Source: an uncultured Draconibacterium sp. | GTDB lineage: Bacteria; Bacteroidota; Bacteroidia; Bacteroidales; Prolixibacteraceae | NCBI RefSeq assembly: GCF_963677575.1 | Contig: NZ_OY782038.1 | Location: 3,847,501-3,911,500, forward strand | DNA: 64,000 nt | Reading direction: 5' to 3' | Part shown: one piece after another, positions 18,835 to 27,661 of the stretch | Layout: every line of letters begins with the position of its first letter | Numbering within the stretch: the first letter of the stretch is position 1 | Position numbers and translations under genes: made by a program | Notes under the pieces: generated by a model | Databases searched by the model: none | What the model was told of the DNA's origin: nothing | What the model saw: the letters and a program-made list of their open reading frames with translations, nothing else

Positions 18835-18960
18835 GCACAACAAATTGCATTGCGGGATTCATGGTGCGTCGTTTGCTGAATTATCGCAACATCGTGACAT
18901 CTGATCAGACAGCAACCATCTCCGAAATCCACCGACAACATGTACCAACCATTGATTGCA
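18835..18960. repeat. attC-like imperfect palindrome, copy A
   Basis: Region between the VOC gene and the next small gene. Its right part CCGAAATCCACCGACAAC..CC (18922-18950) pairs loosely with GCGGGATTCATGG on the left. It shares 18 identical bases (18933-18950, CGACAACATGTACCAACC) with copy B at 50630-50647. Copies B and C show the same layout after other small genes. Confidence 0.55.
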
Positions 18961-18982
18961 ATAAAAGAAACCCAAAACAAAT

Positions 18983-19453
18983 ATGGAATTAAAAAAAGAC
19001 CTATTAGCCAAACAAAAGAAATCGATTTCTAGAATTGTAATTGGAATACTATTTATCGTTTTTGCAGGAGCATGGCTTGTTATAAGACTTGCCGAAGATG
19101 AGAAAATAAGAGCATTCGATTGGGGCTATTCCATCGTTTTTATGCTGAATGGAATATTTCATATTATTACCGGATTGGGATACAACATAAATAGCCTGTT
19201 TGGCAACGCTTTTGTTTTAATCAACAGCGAGTTGATCTCGATAAAACCCCAATTCAATAAAAAGGAAGAAACTATTTATTGGAGCGACATAAAGTTTATC
19301 GACTTTAAATACCACCAATTAATAATCAAAAAAAACGACAACACCAATTTGAAAGTCGAACTGGAAGACCTCACATACGATACAAAAAGAGATATCAAAA
19401 CAATACTTTCAAAGCTATCGGAAGATAAAAACATAAAATACATTGCCCAATAA
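18983..19453 (+). CDS. Small two-helix membrane protein with PH-like C-terminal domain
   Basis: 156 residues. Two membrane helices (about 18-35 and 48-68) are followed by about 85 residues of alternating strands ending in a helix (NSELISIKPQFNKKEETIYW; DFKYHQLIIKKNDNTNLKVE). This layout resembles bacterial PH-like membrane proteins. Function unknown. It is A/T-rich compared with the flanking housekeeping genes and lies between an attC-like palindrome and an IS element, so it belongs to a small acquired patch. Confidence 0.6.
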   Translation: MELKKDLLAKQKKSISRIVIGILFIVFAGAWLVIRLAEDEKIRAFDWGYSIVFMLNGIFHIITGLGYNINSLFGNAFVLINSELISIKPQFNKKEETIYWSDIKFIDFKYHQLIIKKNDNTNLKVELEDLTYDTKRDIKTILSKLSEDKNIKYIAQ

Positions 19454-19568
19454 TTGGTAAAAAACACGCGCTTCTGCCGGCAGTATTCCCATATCAGACC
19501 TCCAGATAACGCGTATTCATTCCCTTTTTTGTGCTTCCAAAAAATCGTGATGTGATTGAAATATAATT

Positions 19569-20456
19569 GAAGTTGTCAAAAGTTAACTGTTGAAAAGAAA
19601 GAATGATATTTCAATATTGAGACACAACATTTTATATCATTCTTTCAAAAAATCGTGTTGAGTAAAAGTATAATAAAAAAGAGATTTGTCCCTACTTAAA
19701 ATTTGGGAATTCAAAGAATAATGCAAAAGTAAGAGATTATCAGGTGCTTGAAGCAATACTATATCGATTAAAAACAGGGTGTCAATGGAGGCAATTACCT
19801 ATGAAACAATTCTTCCGTTGCAAATACAACTGGCAAAGTGTGTATTTCCACTATCAAAAATGGTGCAAGGACGGAAGCTGGGATGAGATGTGGCAAAACA
19901 TCCTGAACAAATACAAACACTTGCTGGACTTGTCAAGTATCCAGCTCGATGGTACACATACTCCAACTAAACGTGGAGGAGAAGCAGTTGCCTATCAGGG
20001 GAGGAAAAAAGCAAAAACAAGTAATATGCTGATTTTAACGGACAGCCAAGGCATCCCTCTAACTTGTAGCGACCCTATTGACGGGAACCACAATGATGCA
20101 TACAACCTGGTTCCAACGGCAAAGAAAATGATTGCCGTTCTGGAAAACTCAGGGATACACACCGATGGATTGTTCTTAAATGCTGACTCTGGCTTCGATA
20201 CAGGAGAGTTCCGCCGTTATTGTTCGGAAACAAAAATTATTGGCAATATTGATCAAAACAAACGCAATGGGATAAATCGTGAATACTTATTCGACGACTT
20301 ACTGTATAAATGCAGATTTGTTGTGGAACGCACTAACGCATGGCTTGATGCATTTAAAGCAATCTTAGTACGGTTTGAAACAAATGCTATACATTGGAAA
20401 GCACTGAATTTAATAGCATTTACCGTGATTTTACTGCGGAAACTTTAAACAACTTC
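19569..20456 (+). mobile_element. IS5-family insertion sequence, 888 bp, with ATT target duplication
   Basis: Ends are near-perfect inverted repeats, GAAGTTGTCAAAAGTT on the left and AACTTTAAACAACTTC on the right (about 14 of 16 pairs). ATT flanks both ends (19566-19568 and 20457-20459), giving a 3-bp target duplication. Inside, a 13-bp perfect stem (GAAAGAATGATAT at 19597-19609, ATATCATTCTTTC at 19634-19646) precedes the transposase. Confidence 0.8.
19655..20448 (+). pseudogene. IS5-family DDE transposase with frameshifted N-terminus
   Basis: The main frame (GTG at 19744 to 20448, 234 residues) contains ILYRLKTGCQWRQLP, the typical IS5-group N-terminal signature. The catalytic residues are present: Asp in IQLDGTHTP, Asp in LNADSGFD and Glu in FVVERTNAWLDAF. 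The first expected residues are in another frame: GTG at 19655 gives LSKSIIKKRFVP and then stops, while the adjoining frame continues PYLKFGNSKNNAKVRDYQVL into the main ORF. The join is at about 19690, consistent with one lost C. Either the copy is dead or it uses recoding; I favour decay. Confidence 0.75.
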
Positions 20457-20577
20457 ATTCAAAAAAATTGATGTTTCAAAGCTATTGCATTCCTGATTTC
20501 TATTTTTATATTTATCGCAACAGCTATTAAAAACTGAAAAACAAAGGCTAAAAAACGCAAAAATATCTGGGAAAGAC

Positions 20578-21195
20578 ATGAATGAATTTGCAAGATCGAT
20601 ACTGTTATTACTCGTTTTATTAAACCCGTTTTTGGTTATCGTTTATTTGATCGACATCGTTCAAAAGCTCGATAATAAGCAGTTTCGGCGGGTGTTATTT
20701 CGTGCCGGACTTATTTCGTGTGTGGCTTTCTGTAGTTTCGCAGTCGTAGGCGATCGGATTTTCTCCGATGTATTTCAAGTTCGTTTTGCCTCGTTTCAGT
20801 TGTTTGGTGGTATCGTTTTCCTGCTCATCGGTCTTCAGTTTGTTTTCCGCGGGCCAACAGCTATCGAGATCTTACGTGGCGAATCGAAACACATTGCCGG
20901 AGCCATTGCCATGCCGGTTTTAATCGGCCCGGGAACTATTAGCGCCAGTGTGGTTATTGGTAAACGTAACGATATTCTGGTATCGTGTGCTGCCATTGTT
21001 GTGGCGGTTATGCTTTGTATTCTCGTTTTGGTTATTTTAAAATTTCTGCACGATGTAATTCGCCAAAAACGCGAAGAACTAATTGAACGTTACTTCGATT
21101 TGGCCGGACGTATTACTGCCCTGTTTGTTGGTTCGGTAGCCATTGAAATGATTATGGCTGGTGTAAAATCGTGGCTGAATTTGCACTGGAGTTAG
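20578..21195 (+). CDS. MarC-family integral membrane protein
   Basis: 205 residues with about six hydrophobic helices. It matches the MarC/UPF0056 pattern: LNPFLVIVYLIDIV near the N-terminus (family NPiG-like position), IGLQFVFRG at mid-protein and AIAMPVLIGPGTISASVVIG (about 111-130), a hallmark motif. Molecular function of the family is unsettled; the old multiple-antibiotic-resistance link is not supported. It begins about 120 bp after the IS element and converges with the FKBP gene, 2 bp between stops. Confidence 0.88.
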   Translation: MNEFARSILLLLVLLNPFLVIVYLIDIVQKLDNKQFRRVLFRAGLISCVAFCSFAVVGDRIFSDVFQVRFASFQLFGGIVFLLIGLQFVFRGPTAIEILRGESKHIAGAIAMPVLIGPGTISASVVIGKRNDILVSCAAIVVAVMLCILVLVILKFLHDVIRQKREELIERYFDLAGRITALFVGSVAIEMIMAGVKSWLNLHWS

Positions 21196-21197
21196 TT

Positions 21198-21629
21198 TTA
21201 GCAGATCTCCACCAAACGAATATCGAAACTCAAAACTGCATTTGGCGGAATTTTATTACCCGTTCCTTTTCGTCCCCAGGCCAGGTCGGCAGGCACCCAG
21301 AATTTATAACGGCTGCCCACGCTCATCATAGGTAAACCTTCCTGCAGTCCCTCGATAAGTTCTTCTATTTTAACTTCGTCGGGCTGGTTTTGGCGGTAAG
21401 TATCTTCCAGTATTTTCCCGTCGAGCAGTAAGGCGCGCTGATGTATCTTAATCGTATCAAAAAGTCCGGGTTTTGATCCCTGCTTTTCCTCTACAATTAA
21501 ATATTGCAAACCACTGGGGGTTTCTAAAACGCCGGTTTTTTGTTTGTTGTTTTGCAAGAATTCTTCTCCCGATTTCCGGTTGTTTCCTGCCGATCCTTTA
21601 CTACGTGCTTTTTTCTCTCTGCGTGCCAT
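21198..21629 (-). CDS. FKBP-type peptidyl-prolyl cis-trans isomerase
   Basis: 143 residues. A basic, low-complexity N-terminus of about 35 residues lacks a clear signal peptide, so it is probably cytosolic. The FKBP domain spans about 36-143 (TPSGLQYLIVEEKQG; GLQEGLPMMSVGSRYKFWVP; LAWGRKGTGNKIPPNAVLSF). The conserved pattern of loops and the final strand FDIRLVEI is intact, so isomerase activity is plausible. Not linked to neighbours. Confidence 0.87.
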   Translation of the reverse strand: MARREKKARSKGSAGNNRKSGEEFLQNNKQKTGVLETPSGLQYLIVEEKQGSKPGLFDTIKIHQRALLLDGKILEDTYRQNQPDEVKIEELIEGLQEGLPMMSVGSRYKFWVPADLAWGRKGTGNKIPPNAVLSFDIRLVEIC

Positions 21630-21788
21630 GTTCCTTTTAAGTGCTAACTCAGGTTATTAAGAACTGGTACAAAGTAAATGAAAATCAGGAAGTAAGTTTT
21701 AATAATTGCAGTCGAAGTTCTATATTTGGGCTGCTTTTAATACATATTTGCTTTTTAAACCAACATAAACCTGATAAGGAGGACAAAG

Positions 21789-23078
21789 ATGATATTGCGC
21801 TTTCTCACTGTTTTCTCTCTTTTAATTTGTTTCGTATCTAGTAATATTTCGGCTGCAGAAAAGCCCGAGAAAGATGTTCGCATAAAAACTCGCGGATCAT
21901 TGTCGTACAACAAGCGTGACGCCAAGATCAAGGTTTATATTGAAGGAGTTCGGCTTGATATGGATTACATGCGCCGGAATATGCGTTTTGCCGATTTTGT
22001 AAACGATCCGGGCGTTGCCGATGTGCATATCATTATAAATAACCGGGTAAGCGGCTCGGGCGGAATGGTTTATTCACTGATGTATAACAACCTTACTTTC
22101 GAGAACTTTAGCGATTTTACAATAACCTGCACCACACTTGCCGACGATACAAACGAAGAGGAACGCCAGAAACTGAAAGATGCACTGTCGTTAGGTTTAA
22201 TGCCTTTTGTAAACCAGACAAAAGCTTCTGATCAGCTAAGTTTTCGTTACCGCGGCGAAGCAGAGCAGGGGCAAGTAGAACTTGTTGAAGATCCGTGGCA
22301 CAACTGGACTTTTAGAGGTGATGTTAGCGGCCGTGTAAATCTTGAAGAAAGTAAAAAGGATTACAACTATTCGTTTAATGCGCGAGCCGATAAAGTTACT
22401 GAGGATATCAGGATTAGAAACAATGCACGCCGCTCGGTAAATACTAAAAAATACACTACCGACGGAGAAGACTACCGTTCGGATAATACATCAACGTATG
22501 CCTCGTCGAGTGCGGTAAAAAGTTTAACATCGCGGTGGTCGACAGGTTTGTTCGGAAGTTTTTACAACAGCAACTACCGCAACACCAAATACTCGATGTC
22601 GGTTAAACCTGCAGTGGAGTATAATATTTTCCCATGGGATGTGTCGGACCGAAAGGTGTTTACCATTGCGTACTATATTGGTCCTGAGTGGATGAAATAC
22701 TACGAGGAATCGATATACGATAAAATGGAAGAAAGCCTTTGGGAACAGTCGTTGCGTTTAGATTTGCAGATTGTGCAAACCTGGGGAGAAGTAAAAGCCG
22801 GACTAAATGCTACGAATTATATGCACGATTGGGCCAAAAACCGGATTACTTTTGATACCGATTTGTCGGTTCGTATTATTCGCGGGCTTTCGGTACGAAT
22901 GGGCTTAACCGTCGAAAATGTTCACGATCAGATTTACCTGCCTAAAGGTGAAATTTCGCTGGAAGATGTTTTGCTGAATAAGGTGCAGTTGCCTTCATCT
23001 TTCGAGGTTGGTGCAAATGTTGGTATTCGCGTGCAGTTTGGTTCAATCTACAATAATATTGTGAATAACAGACTGTAG
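21789..23078 (+). CDS. Secreted/outer-membrane beta-barrel-like protein, family not recognised
   Basis: 429 residues with a signal peptide (hydrophobic 4-20, cleavage near ISAAE). The first part (about 35-150) looks like a soluble alpha/beta domain (KIKVYIEGVRLDMDYMRRNM, DVHIIINNRVSG). From about 175 on, alternating aromatic strands and turn residues suggest an outer-membrane barrel (NWTFRGDVSGRVNLEES; GVKAGLNATN-like strands; VGIRVQFGSIYNN at the end). Function unknown. It is monocistronic, with an AAGGAGGA stretch (21776-21783) just before the start, unusually SD-like for this phylum. Confidence 0.65.
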   Translation: MILRFLTVFSLLICFVSSNISAAEKPEKDVRIKTRGSLSYNKRDAKIKVYIEGVRLDMDYMRRNMRFADFVNDPGVADVHIIINNRVSGSGGMVYSLMYNNLTFENFSDFTITCTTLADDTNEEERQKLKDALSLGLMPFVNQTKASDQLSFRYRGEAEQGQVELVEDPWHNWTFRGDVSGRVNLEESKKDYNYSFNARADKVTEDIRIRNNARRSVNTKKYTTDGEDYRSDNTSTYASSSAVKSLTSRWSTGLFGSFYNSNYRNTKYSMSVKPAVEYNIFPWDVSDRKVFTIAYYIGPEWMKYYEESIYDKMEESLWEQSLRLDLQIVQTWGEVKAGLNATNYMHDWAKNRITFDTDLSVRIIRGLSVRMGLTVENVHDQIYLPKGEISLEDVLLNKVQLPSSFEVGANVGIRVQFGSIYNNIVNNRL

Positions 23079-23150
23079 GATTAGTTGAGAGCTACTAGCC
23101 TCAAGCTGCGAGCTACTGTTTTTTTAGGAACAATCGACATCAATCTCTTT

Positions 23151-23858
23151 TCAATTTTTTAATACTTTCGCAATAACAACCACCCGTGTTGCCATCTGAA
23201 ATCCATGTTGTTTCAAGGCTTTTTCAATTTCCGGAATTTGTTTTTTCATTTCGTGGTATTCTGGCCTGTCTTTAATCTGATCGAGCATTTCCGTTAGTTT
23301 GTCTTTTCGTTCAGAAATTTCCTCAGGAGTTGGTTCTACACGATCTTTTTCCTGGTTAAAAGCGATGCAAATTTCCAACCCCGCTTTTTCAATCTGCTCC
23401 AGAATTTCGGCGCGGGTAAACGTTTCATTGTGGCAAACACCATTCAGGCGATCAACCGTACTTCTGAAATGATGCATGCTTTTGTGCACTTCTTGTGCAG
23501 GATTCAGGTTATCGCTAAATAGTTCGTTTATAATAAGCCAGCCACCAGGTTCTACAATGCGTTTCATTTCACTGAAAGTTTGCTGAACATCGGGCAAATG
23601 GTGCATCACCATTGAAATACTTGCAGCGTCGAAAGAGGAGTTCGGAAAATCTAACTGCTCGCCGGTCATGGTGTTAAATTGCACATCAGGATGTACCTTT
23701 GCCGCCTCTTCAAGCGATGCTTTATCCGGATCGATGCCGGTGAACATGGTATTCCTGAACGTTTCCTTTAAAACTGAAATAAAACTTCCGGTTCCTGTTC
23801 CAAGATCCAAAAGCGTGTTTACCGTTTTGTCTTGAAAAAATTGGTGTAATTGTTCCAT
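23151..23858 (-). CDS. Class I SAM-dependent methyltransferase
   Basis: 235 residues. The SAM-binding motif is LLDLGTGTGSFISVLKE (about 17-33), followed by the acidic residue in FTGIDPDKASLEEA. Motif IV is FDAASISMVMHHLPDVQQTF (about 75-94), typical of small-molecule (ubiquinone/phospholipid type) methyltransferases. Substrate unknown. The start ATG overlaps the end of the TauE/SafE gene by one base, so the two are co-translated and may act together. Confidence 0.85.
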   Translation of the reverse strand: MEQLHQFFQDKTVNTLLDLGTGTGSFISVLKETFRNTMFTGIDPDKASLEEAAKVHPDVQFNTMTGEQLDFPNSSFDAASISMVMHHLPDVQQTFSEMKRIVEPGGWLIINELFSDNLNPAQEVHKSMHHFRSTVDRLNGVCHNETFTRAEILEQIEKAGLEICIAFNQEKDRVEPTPEEISERKDKLTEMLDQIKDRPEYHEMKKQIPEIEKALKQHGFQMATRVVVIAKVLKN

Positions 23859-24604
23859 TAGATTAAAAGTAAAAATGCCGACAGGGCTGTTACGATTATT
23901 ACGGCGGTTCGGTATAGTTTGTCCGATATTTTCTGTACAAGTTTAATTCCTGCAAAAGCACCGAGTGCAATGGCCGGTAAAAGCATCAGGTCAAGTGTGA
24001 GCGTATTCCAGTTGATGGTTTTCCAAACGAAAATATGCAAGGGAAATTTCGAGAAATTAACGATAAGGAAAAACCAGGCTCCTGTGCCAATGAAGCTGTT
24101 TTTGGGTAAGTGCATGGCCAGCAGGTAAATGGCAAAAATGGGGCCGGCCACATTTCCGATCATCGTGGCGAAACCTCCCAAAACACCCATCATTGCAGAG
24201 AACCACCAGGTGTCGGGGAAAAGGTTTTGTCCTTTTTTGCGGTCGCGCCATAGCATTAGGCCAATACACAGAAAAACCAAAATGGCGATTATATTCTTAA
24301 ACCAGGTATCGTTTACCACTTCGCCAACCCAGAGGGCAATGCCAATTCCTACAAAAGCCCAGGGCAGCAGTTTCCACAGGTATTTCCATTCGGCATGACG
24401 GTGATAATAGCCAACGCCAAAAATATCGGCCATCATTAACATTGGTAGTAAAATTCCGGTGGAGGCTTTTCCTCCAAAAATTAGTGCGAGTGTTGGAACT
24501 ACCAGCATTGAAATGCCGGGAACGCCTACTTTCGACATGCCAATCAGCATGCCGCATGCTGCAAATAATATCCATTGAAGAGTAGAGAAGTCAAGTTCGA
24601 GCAT
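23858..24604 (-). CDS. TauE/SafE-family anion exporter
   Basis: I choose the inner ATG at 24604 (MLELDFSTLQWILFAACGML). The longer frame to 24730 adds 42 residues that are not family-like and overlap a terminator hairpin. 248 residues give about eight helices. The family repeats GMLIGMSKVGVPGISMLVVP and GVLGGFATMIGNVAGPIFAI are clear. Members export sulfite or other organosulfur/sulfonate anions; the substrate here is unknown. Coupled to the downstream methyltransferase. Confidence 0.87.
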   Translation of the reverse strand: MLELDFSTLQWILFAACGMLIGMSKVGVPGISMLVVPTLALIFGGKASTGILLPMLMMADIFGVGYYHRHAEWKYLWKLLPWAFVGIGIALWVGEVVNDTWFKNIIAILVFLCIGLMLWRDRKKGQNLFPDTWWFSAMMGVLGGFATMIGNVAGPIFAIYLLAMHLPKNSFIGTGAWFFLIVNFSKFPLHIFVWKTINWNTLTLDLMLLPAIALGAFAGIKLVQKISDKLYRTAVIIVTALSAFLLLI

Positions 24605-24651
24605 AGCAAAAAAAGATAAGTCGCTAATGTAGTAATAATTATGGAACAGGG

Positions 24652-24683
24652 GAGAAAAGAAAAGGTCCCGCGGGAGCGGGACC
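24652..24683 (-). terminator. Strong hairpin with T-run upstream of the TauE/SafE gene
   Basis: Read on the minus strand, GGTCCCGC-TCCC-GCGGGACC is followed by TTTTCTTTTC: a perfect 8-bp GC-rich stem with a U-tract. It may end the dusB/DUF1232 transcript or act as an attenuator in the TauE leader. About 200 bp of non-coding sequence separates it from the DUF1232 gene, including TACCTAT-ATA-ATAGGTA at about 24791-24807. Confidence 0.7.
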
Positions 24684-24892
24684 AGTCTAGCTAACAATTC
24701 GAAGGTAAACCTTACCTCCTCAAAAAACAAAAAACAAAAACCATGTTCAAGGCCTAAGCCTCACTTTCAATCACTCAATTTGAAAATATGCTACCTATTA
24801 TATAGGTAACTTATTAGATATGTGCAAAGCGTGTGCCATAACTTTCATAAAAGCAGTGCTTTAACCTCTGTTAACGCGCTTGTGAAAAAGTC

Positions 24893-25273
24893 TTAAAAAG
24901 TCTTTTTATCAATGTCTTGAAGTTCTGTGGGATCGATTGTGCCAAACCACTCGTGAAGTTTTTCGCGTGCTTTGGCTTTAATTTCAGGGGTAATACTGCC
25001 TGCCACTGCCGACAAGGTAAATAGTAATACGCCCAGATCGTCGCTAAAGCCAATTATTGGTGTCAGGTCAACAATGGCATCGGTGGGAAGAATAAAATAG
25101 CCCAATGCGGCAGCAATGCTGAGTTTGGTTTTTAAGCCAACACTATTGTCTTCGAAAGTGTAGTACAATAACATAACAGCATAAACTACTTTTGCTCCCG
25201 CTGCTTTGCCAAAGTTCTTGAGCTTGTCCCACAAAGATTGTTCGGAGAAATATTTTGAATACTTGTCGTACAT
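24893..25273 (-). CDS. YkvA-like DUF1232 membrane protein
   Basis: 126 residues. The core motif LGYFILPTDAIVDLTPIIGF (about 57-76) matches the short DUF1232/YkvA domain, with Asp residues flanked by two hydrophobic helices (about 28-42 and 80-97). The N- and C-terminal ends are charged. Function of the family is unknown. Only 7 bp separate it from the upstream dusB, so the two are likely co-transcribed. Confidence 0.85.
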   Translation of the reverse strand: MYDKYSKYFSEQSLWDKLKNFGKAAGAKVVYAVMLLYYTFEDNSVGLKTKLSIAAALGYFILPTDAIVDLTPIIGFSDDLGVLLFTLSAVAGSITPEIKAKAREKLHEWFGTIDPTELQDIDKKTF

Positions 25274-25280
25274 AGTTGTT

Positions 25281-26297
25281 CTATTTTAGGCTGGCAGTTG
25301 AAAAATCGAGCTGAAGTGCACCGTATTGCTCGGTAATCTTTTCAAGAATTGCGTGCACCTCGTCGTTTGTTTCGGCACGCAGCAGTTGGATTTTAAGTTC
25401 CCGGAAATTTGGTAATCCGGGGAAATATTTGGCAAAATGACGGCGCATCATTAAAATGCCGGAGCGTTCATTGTCGCGCCACTCGAGGTTTAACCGGAGC
25501 TGCTCTTTTAATATTTCTGTTACCTCACTAACGGTAGGTTGTGGGAGTTCTTCCCCTGTTTGCAGGTAGTGTTTTACCTCGCGAAACAGCCACGGTCTGC
25601 CGATTGCTCCGCGCCCGATCATCAAAGAATCAACACCCGTTGCATCAAGCAATTGTTTGGCTTTTTTGCCGCTGTTTATGTCTCCGTTACCAATAATCGG
25701 GATCTGAATTTTAGGATTGTTTTTAACTTCTCCTATCAATGTCCAGTCGGCTTCCCCGGTGTACAATTGTTCGCGTGTACGACCGTGAATGGCCAGCGCC
25801 TGAATTCCTGCATCTTGCAAACGTTCGGCGACATCAACAATTGGTAGGTTTCCGGCCGACCAGCCCAATCGTGTTTTTGCAGTTACCGGAGTTTTTACGG
25901 CCTTCACGATTTCGGCTGTCATTTTCTGCATTTTGTCCACGTCTTTTAATAGGGCAGAACCGGCACCGTGGCGCACAATCTTTTTCATGGGGCAACCGTA
26001 ATTGATGTCGATAAAATCGGGTTCAAATTCTTCGGCTACCTGAGCTGCACGCACCATAGAATCGATGTTGTGTCCGTAAATCTGAATGGCCACCGGGCGG
26101 TCGAATTCAAACAAGTGCATTTTTTGTTTGGCTTTTTCCACATCGCGCACCAGTGCCTCCGACGATACAAACTCGGTGTACATTACATCGGCGCCAAATT
26201 TTTTACACATCATCCTAAACGATTTGTAGGTGACATCTTCCATCGGTGCCAGAAATAGGGGAGTGCCCTCCAGCTCTATGTTTCCAATCTTCATCAT
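25281..26297 (-). CDS. dusB: tRNA-dihydrouridine synthase
   Basis: Reduces uridine to dihydrouridine in tRNA, using FMN and NADPH. I choose the ATG at 26297 (MMKIGNIELEGTPLFLAPME). The longer frame to 26453 is repeat-derived sequence. 338 residues: FMN-binding APMEDVTYKSFR (about 17-28), catalytic Cys in DINYGCPMKKIVRHGAGSAL (about 99), KTRLGWS, AIHGRTREQLYTGEADW, and the phosphate-binding block GNGDINSG...LMIGRGAIGRPWLF. Length and motifs fit DusB. Confidence 0.94.
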   Translation of the reverse strand: MMKIGNIELEGTPLFLAPMEDVTYKSFRMMCKKFGADVMYTEFVSSEALVRDVEKAKQKMHLFEFDRPVAIQIYGHNIDSMVRAAQVAEEFEPDFIDINYGCPMKKIVRHGAGSALLKDVDKMQKMTAEIVKAVKTPVTAKTRLGWSAGNLPIVDVAERLQDAGIQALAIHGRTREQLYTGEADWTLIGEVKNNPKIQIPIIGNGDINSGKKAKQLLDATGVDSLMIGRGAIGRPWLFREVKHYLQTGEELPQPTVSEVTEILKEQLRLNLEWRDNERSGILMMRRHFAKYFPGLPNFRELKIQLLRAETNDEVHAILEKITEQYGALQLDFSTASLK

Positions 26298-26360
26298 TCC
26301 TCTTAAAATTGCTGCAAAAATAGCCAAAAATATTTGGGAGCGAATTCCGGTGAGCGCACT

Positions 26361-26446
26361 CCCCGATGGCTTTGCCTCGGGGTAAGCGAAAAACAATAAA
26401 AAAGTCCTTAACGGAATCGGATTCCTCGACAGCTCTGCTGCGAGGA
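26361..26446. repeat. Two palindromes between dusB and the amidohydrolase gene
   Basis: CCCCGA-T-GGC-TTT-GCC-TCGGGG (26361-26382) and TCCTCG-A-CAGC-TCT-GCTG-C-GAGGA (26423-26446). The second has one mispaired base on each side. They occupy the 160-bp gap between two same-strand genes and look like the dispersed palindromes common in Bacteroidota. They could also act as transcription terminators for the amidohydrolase unit. Confidence 0.6.
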
Positions 26447-26459
26447 GTTTCAATTTCGC

Positions 26460-27650
26460 TTAAATCAGGCGTTTAACTTTTGCTTTTGAAGTCAATTTCA
26501 TGGTTTTAAAATCGATGCCGGTAATCAGGTTTACACCGGGCTTTTTGCCTTTTTCAAACGATCCAAAAGTATTCTCAATATTCAATGCTTTTGCTCCGTT
26601 TGTACAGGTCCACGAAAGCAATTCTTCCAGCGGAACTTCAGGGAAATGTTGCTGAATGGTGATCATTTCCTGGAGTATCGAAAGTTTGGTGTTGGATGCC
26701 AAACTGTCGGTTCCCAAACAGATCTGTAACTTTTCGTTACGAAAAAGATCCACTGGAGGTAACTCATTTTCAATAAAAAGATTGGAGTTCGGACACAAAA
26801 CAAAATATGTATTTGCGAGATTGCGGTGCAGCTTTAGTGCTTCAATATCCTGCTTTTTTGTTTGTGTGTTGTGCACCAGTAAAAGCTGATTCTCTTTAGG
26901 TAAATATTGAAGAACAGACTGTAACGATGATTTCCCGGTTGGTTTAAAATGTGTGGTTTCCAGCTTTAAATTATCGGTGAAATGCCTGGCAATATCTCCT
27001 TTGCCAGATAAAAATAATGCTGTTTCAGCTTTACTTTCCTGGTTGTGAATGGAGAGCAGTCCTCCGTTTTTCCGAGCTTCATTTAGCACCTTTTCAAACA
27101 ACTCCTGCGAAACAGAATACGGCGAATGCGGAACGATGGAAGCAGAAAGATCAGCTTTTTGAAACGATGCAAGCATTTCTACAGCTTTATTAAAAGCCCG
27201 CTCAGCCCGCGACGGGTGAAAACCAAAAACCTCGACAAAAGTATGGTAGTAATTTTTGCTTTTTTGTTTTACCGAAACCGACAGATCGGAGTTGGAAACA
27301 TCGCCAATAGCTGCAATTCCTGCTGCCCACATTTTTCGGTCGGCAATCTGGATGGCTTTTTCTTTATCGGCCGGTTCGTTTCTTAATAGGTTGATTTTTT
27401 CGAGAAAGCCGCTAAAACCAGCGTGCTTTTTGATTTTGTTTTGGAGGTGCGAAAATTCTAAATGGCAATGGGCATTAACAAACCCTGGAGTCACAATGCC
27501 GCTGTAAAACTCTACTCCAGCTTCTTCCCTGAAAGCGTTGCCCCGATCAAGAATGTCGATTACTGTTCCTTCATCGTCGCAAACTAAAATTCCGTTTTTT
27601 ATTGGAGAAGTTGTTCCGGGAAAGACGTATGTAGCGGCGATTTTTCTCAC
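26460..27650 (-). CDS. Amidohydrolase-superfamily deaminase/hydrolase
   Basis: 396 residues with a TIM-barrel metallohydrolase pattern. The first-strand metal motif is GIVTPGFVNAHCHLEFSHLQ (about 51-70). A later His lies in SIVPHSPYSVSQELF and another in LLSIHNQESKAETALF. The strand-8 Asp is in LCLGTDSLASN-like ICLGTDSLASNTKLS. This resembles cytosine/S-adenosylhomocysteine deaminase relatives (subtype III), for example aminofutalosine deaminases. The exact substrate cannot be told. It starts 11 bp after the DUF4296 lipoprotein gene, so they probably form an operon. Confidence 0.82.
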   Translation of the reverse strand: MRKIAATYVFPGTTSPIKNGILVCDDEGTVIDILDRGNAFREEAGVEFYSGIVTPGFVNAHCHLEFSHLQNKIKKHAGFSGFLEKINLLRNEPADKEKAIQIADRKMWAAGIAAIGDVSNSDLSVSVKQKSKNYYHTFVEVFGFHPSRAERAFNKAVEMLASFQKADLSASIVPHSPYSVSQELFEKVLNEARKNGGLLSIHNQESKAETALFLSGKGDIARHFTDNLKLETTHFKPTGKSSLQSVLQYLPKENQLLLVHNTQTKKQDIEALKLHRNLANTYFVLCPNSNLFIENELPPVDLFRNEKLQICLGTDSLASNTKLSILQEMITIQQHFPEVPLEELLSWTCTNGAKALNIENTFGSFEKGKKPGVNLITGIDFKTMKLTSKAKVKRLI

Positions 27651-27661
27651 CTTGCAGTTAA

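Noticed and set aside
19743..20448. Programmed frameshifting in the transposase as the default explanation
   Set aside because: No slippery A-run or downstream stimulatory structure is visible at about 19690; simple loss of a C explains it better.
24605..24730. Longer TauE/SafE start
   Set aside because: The 42 extra residues span a terminator hairpin and are not membrane-protein-like; the family begins at 24604.
26298..26453. Longer dusB start (52 extra codons)
   Set aside because: The extra part is translated dispersed-repeat sequence; the family start motif begins at the inner ATG 26297.
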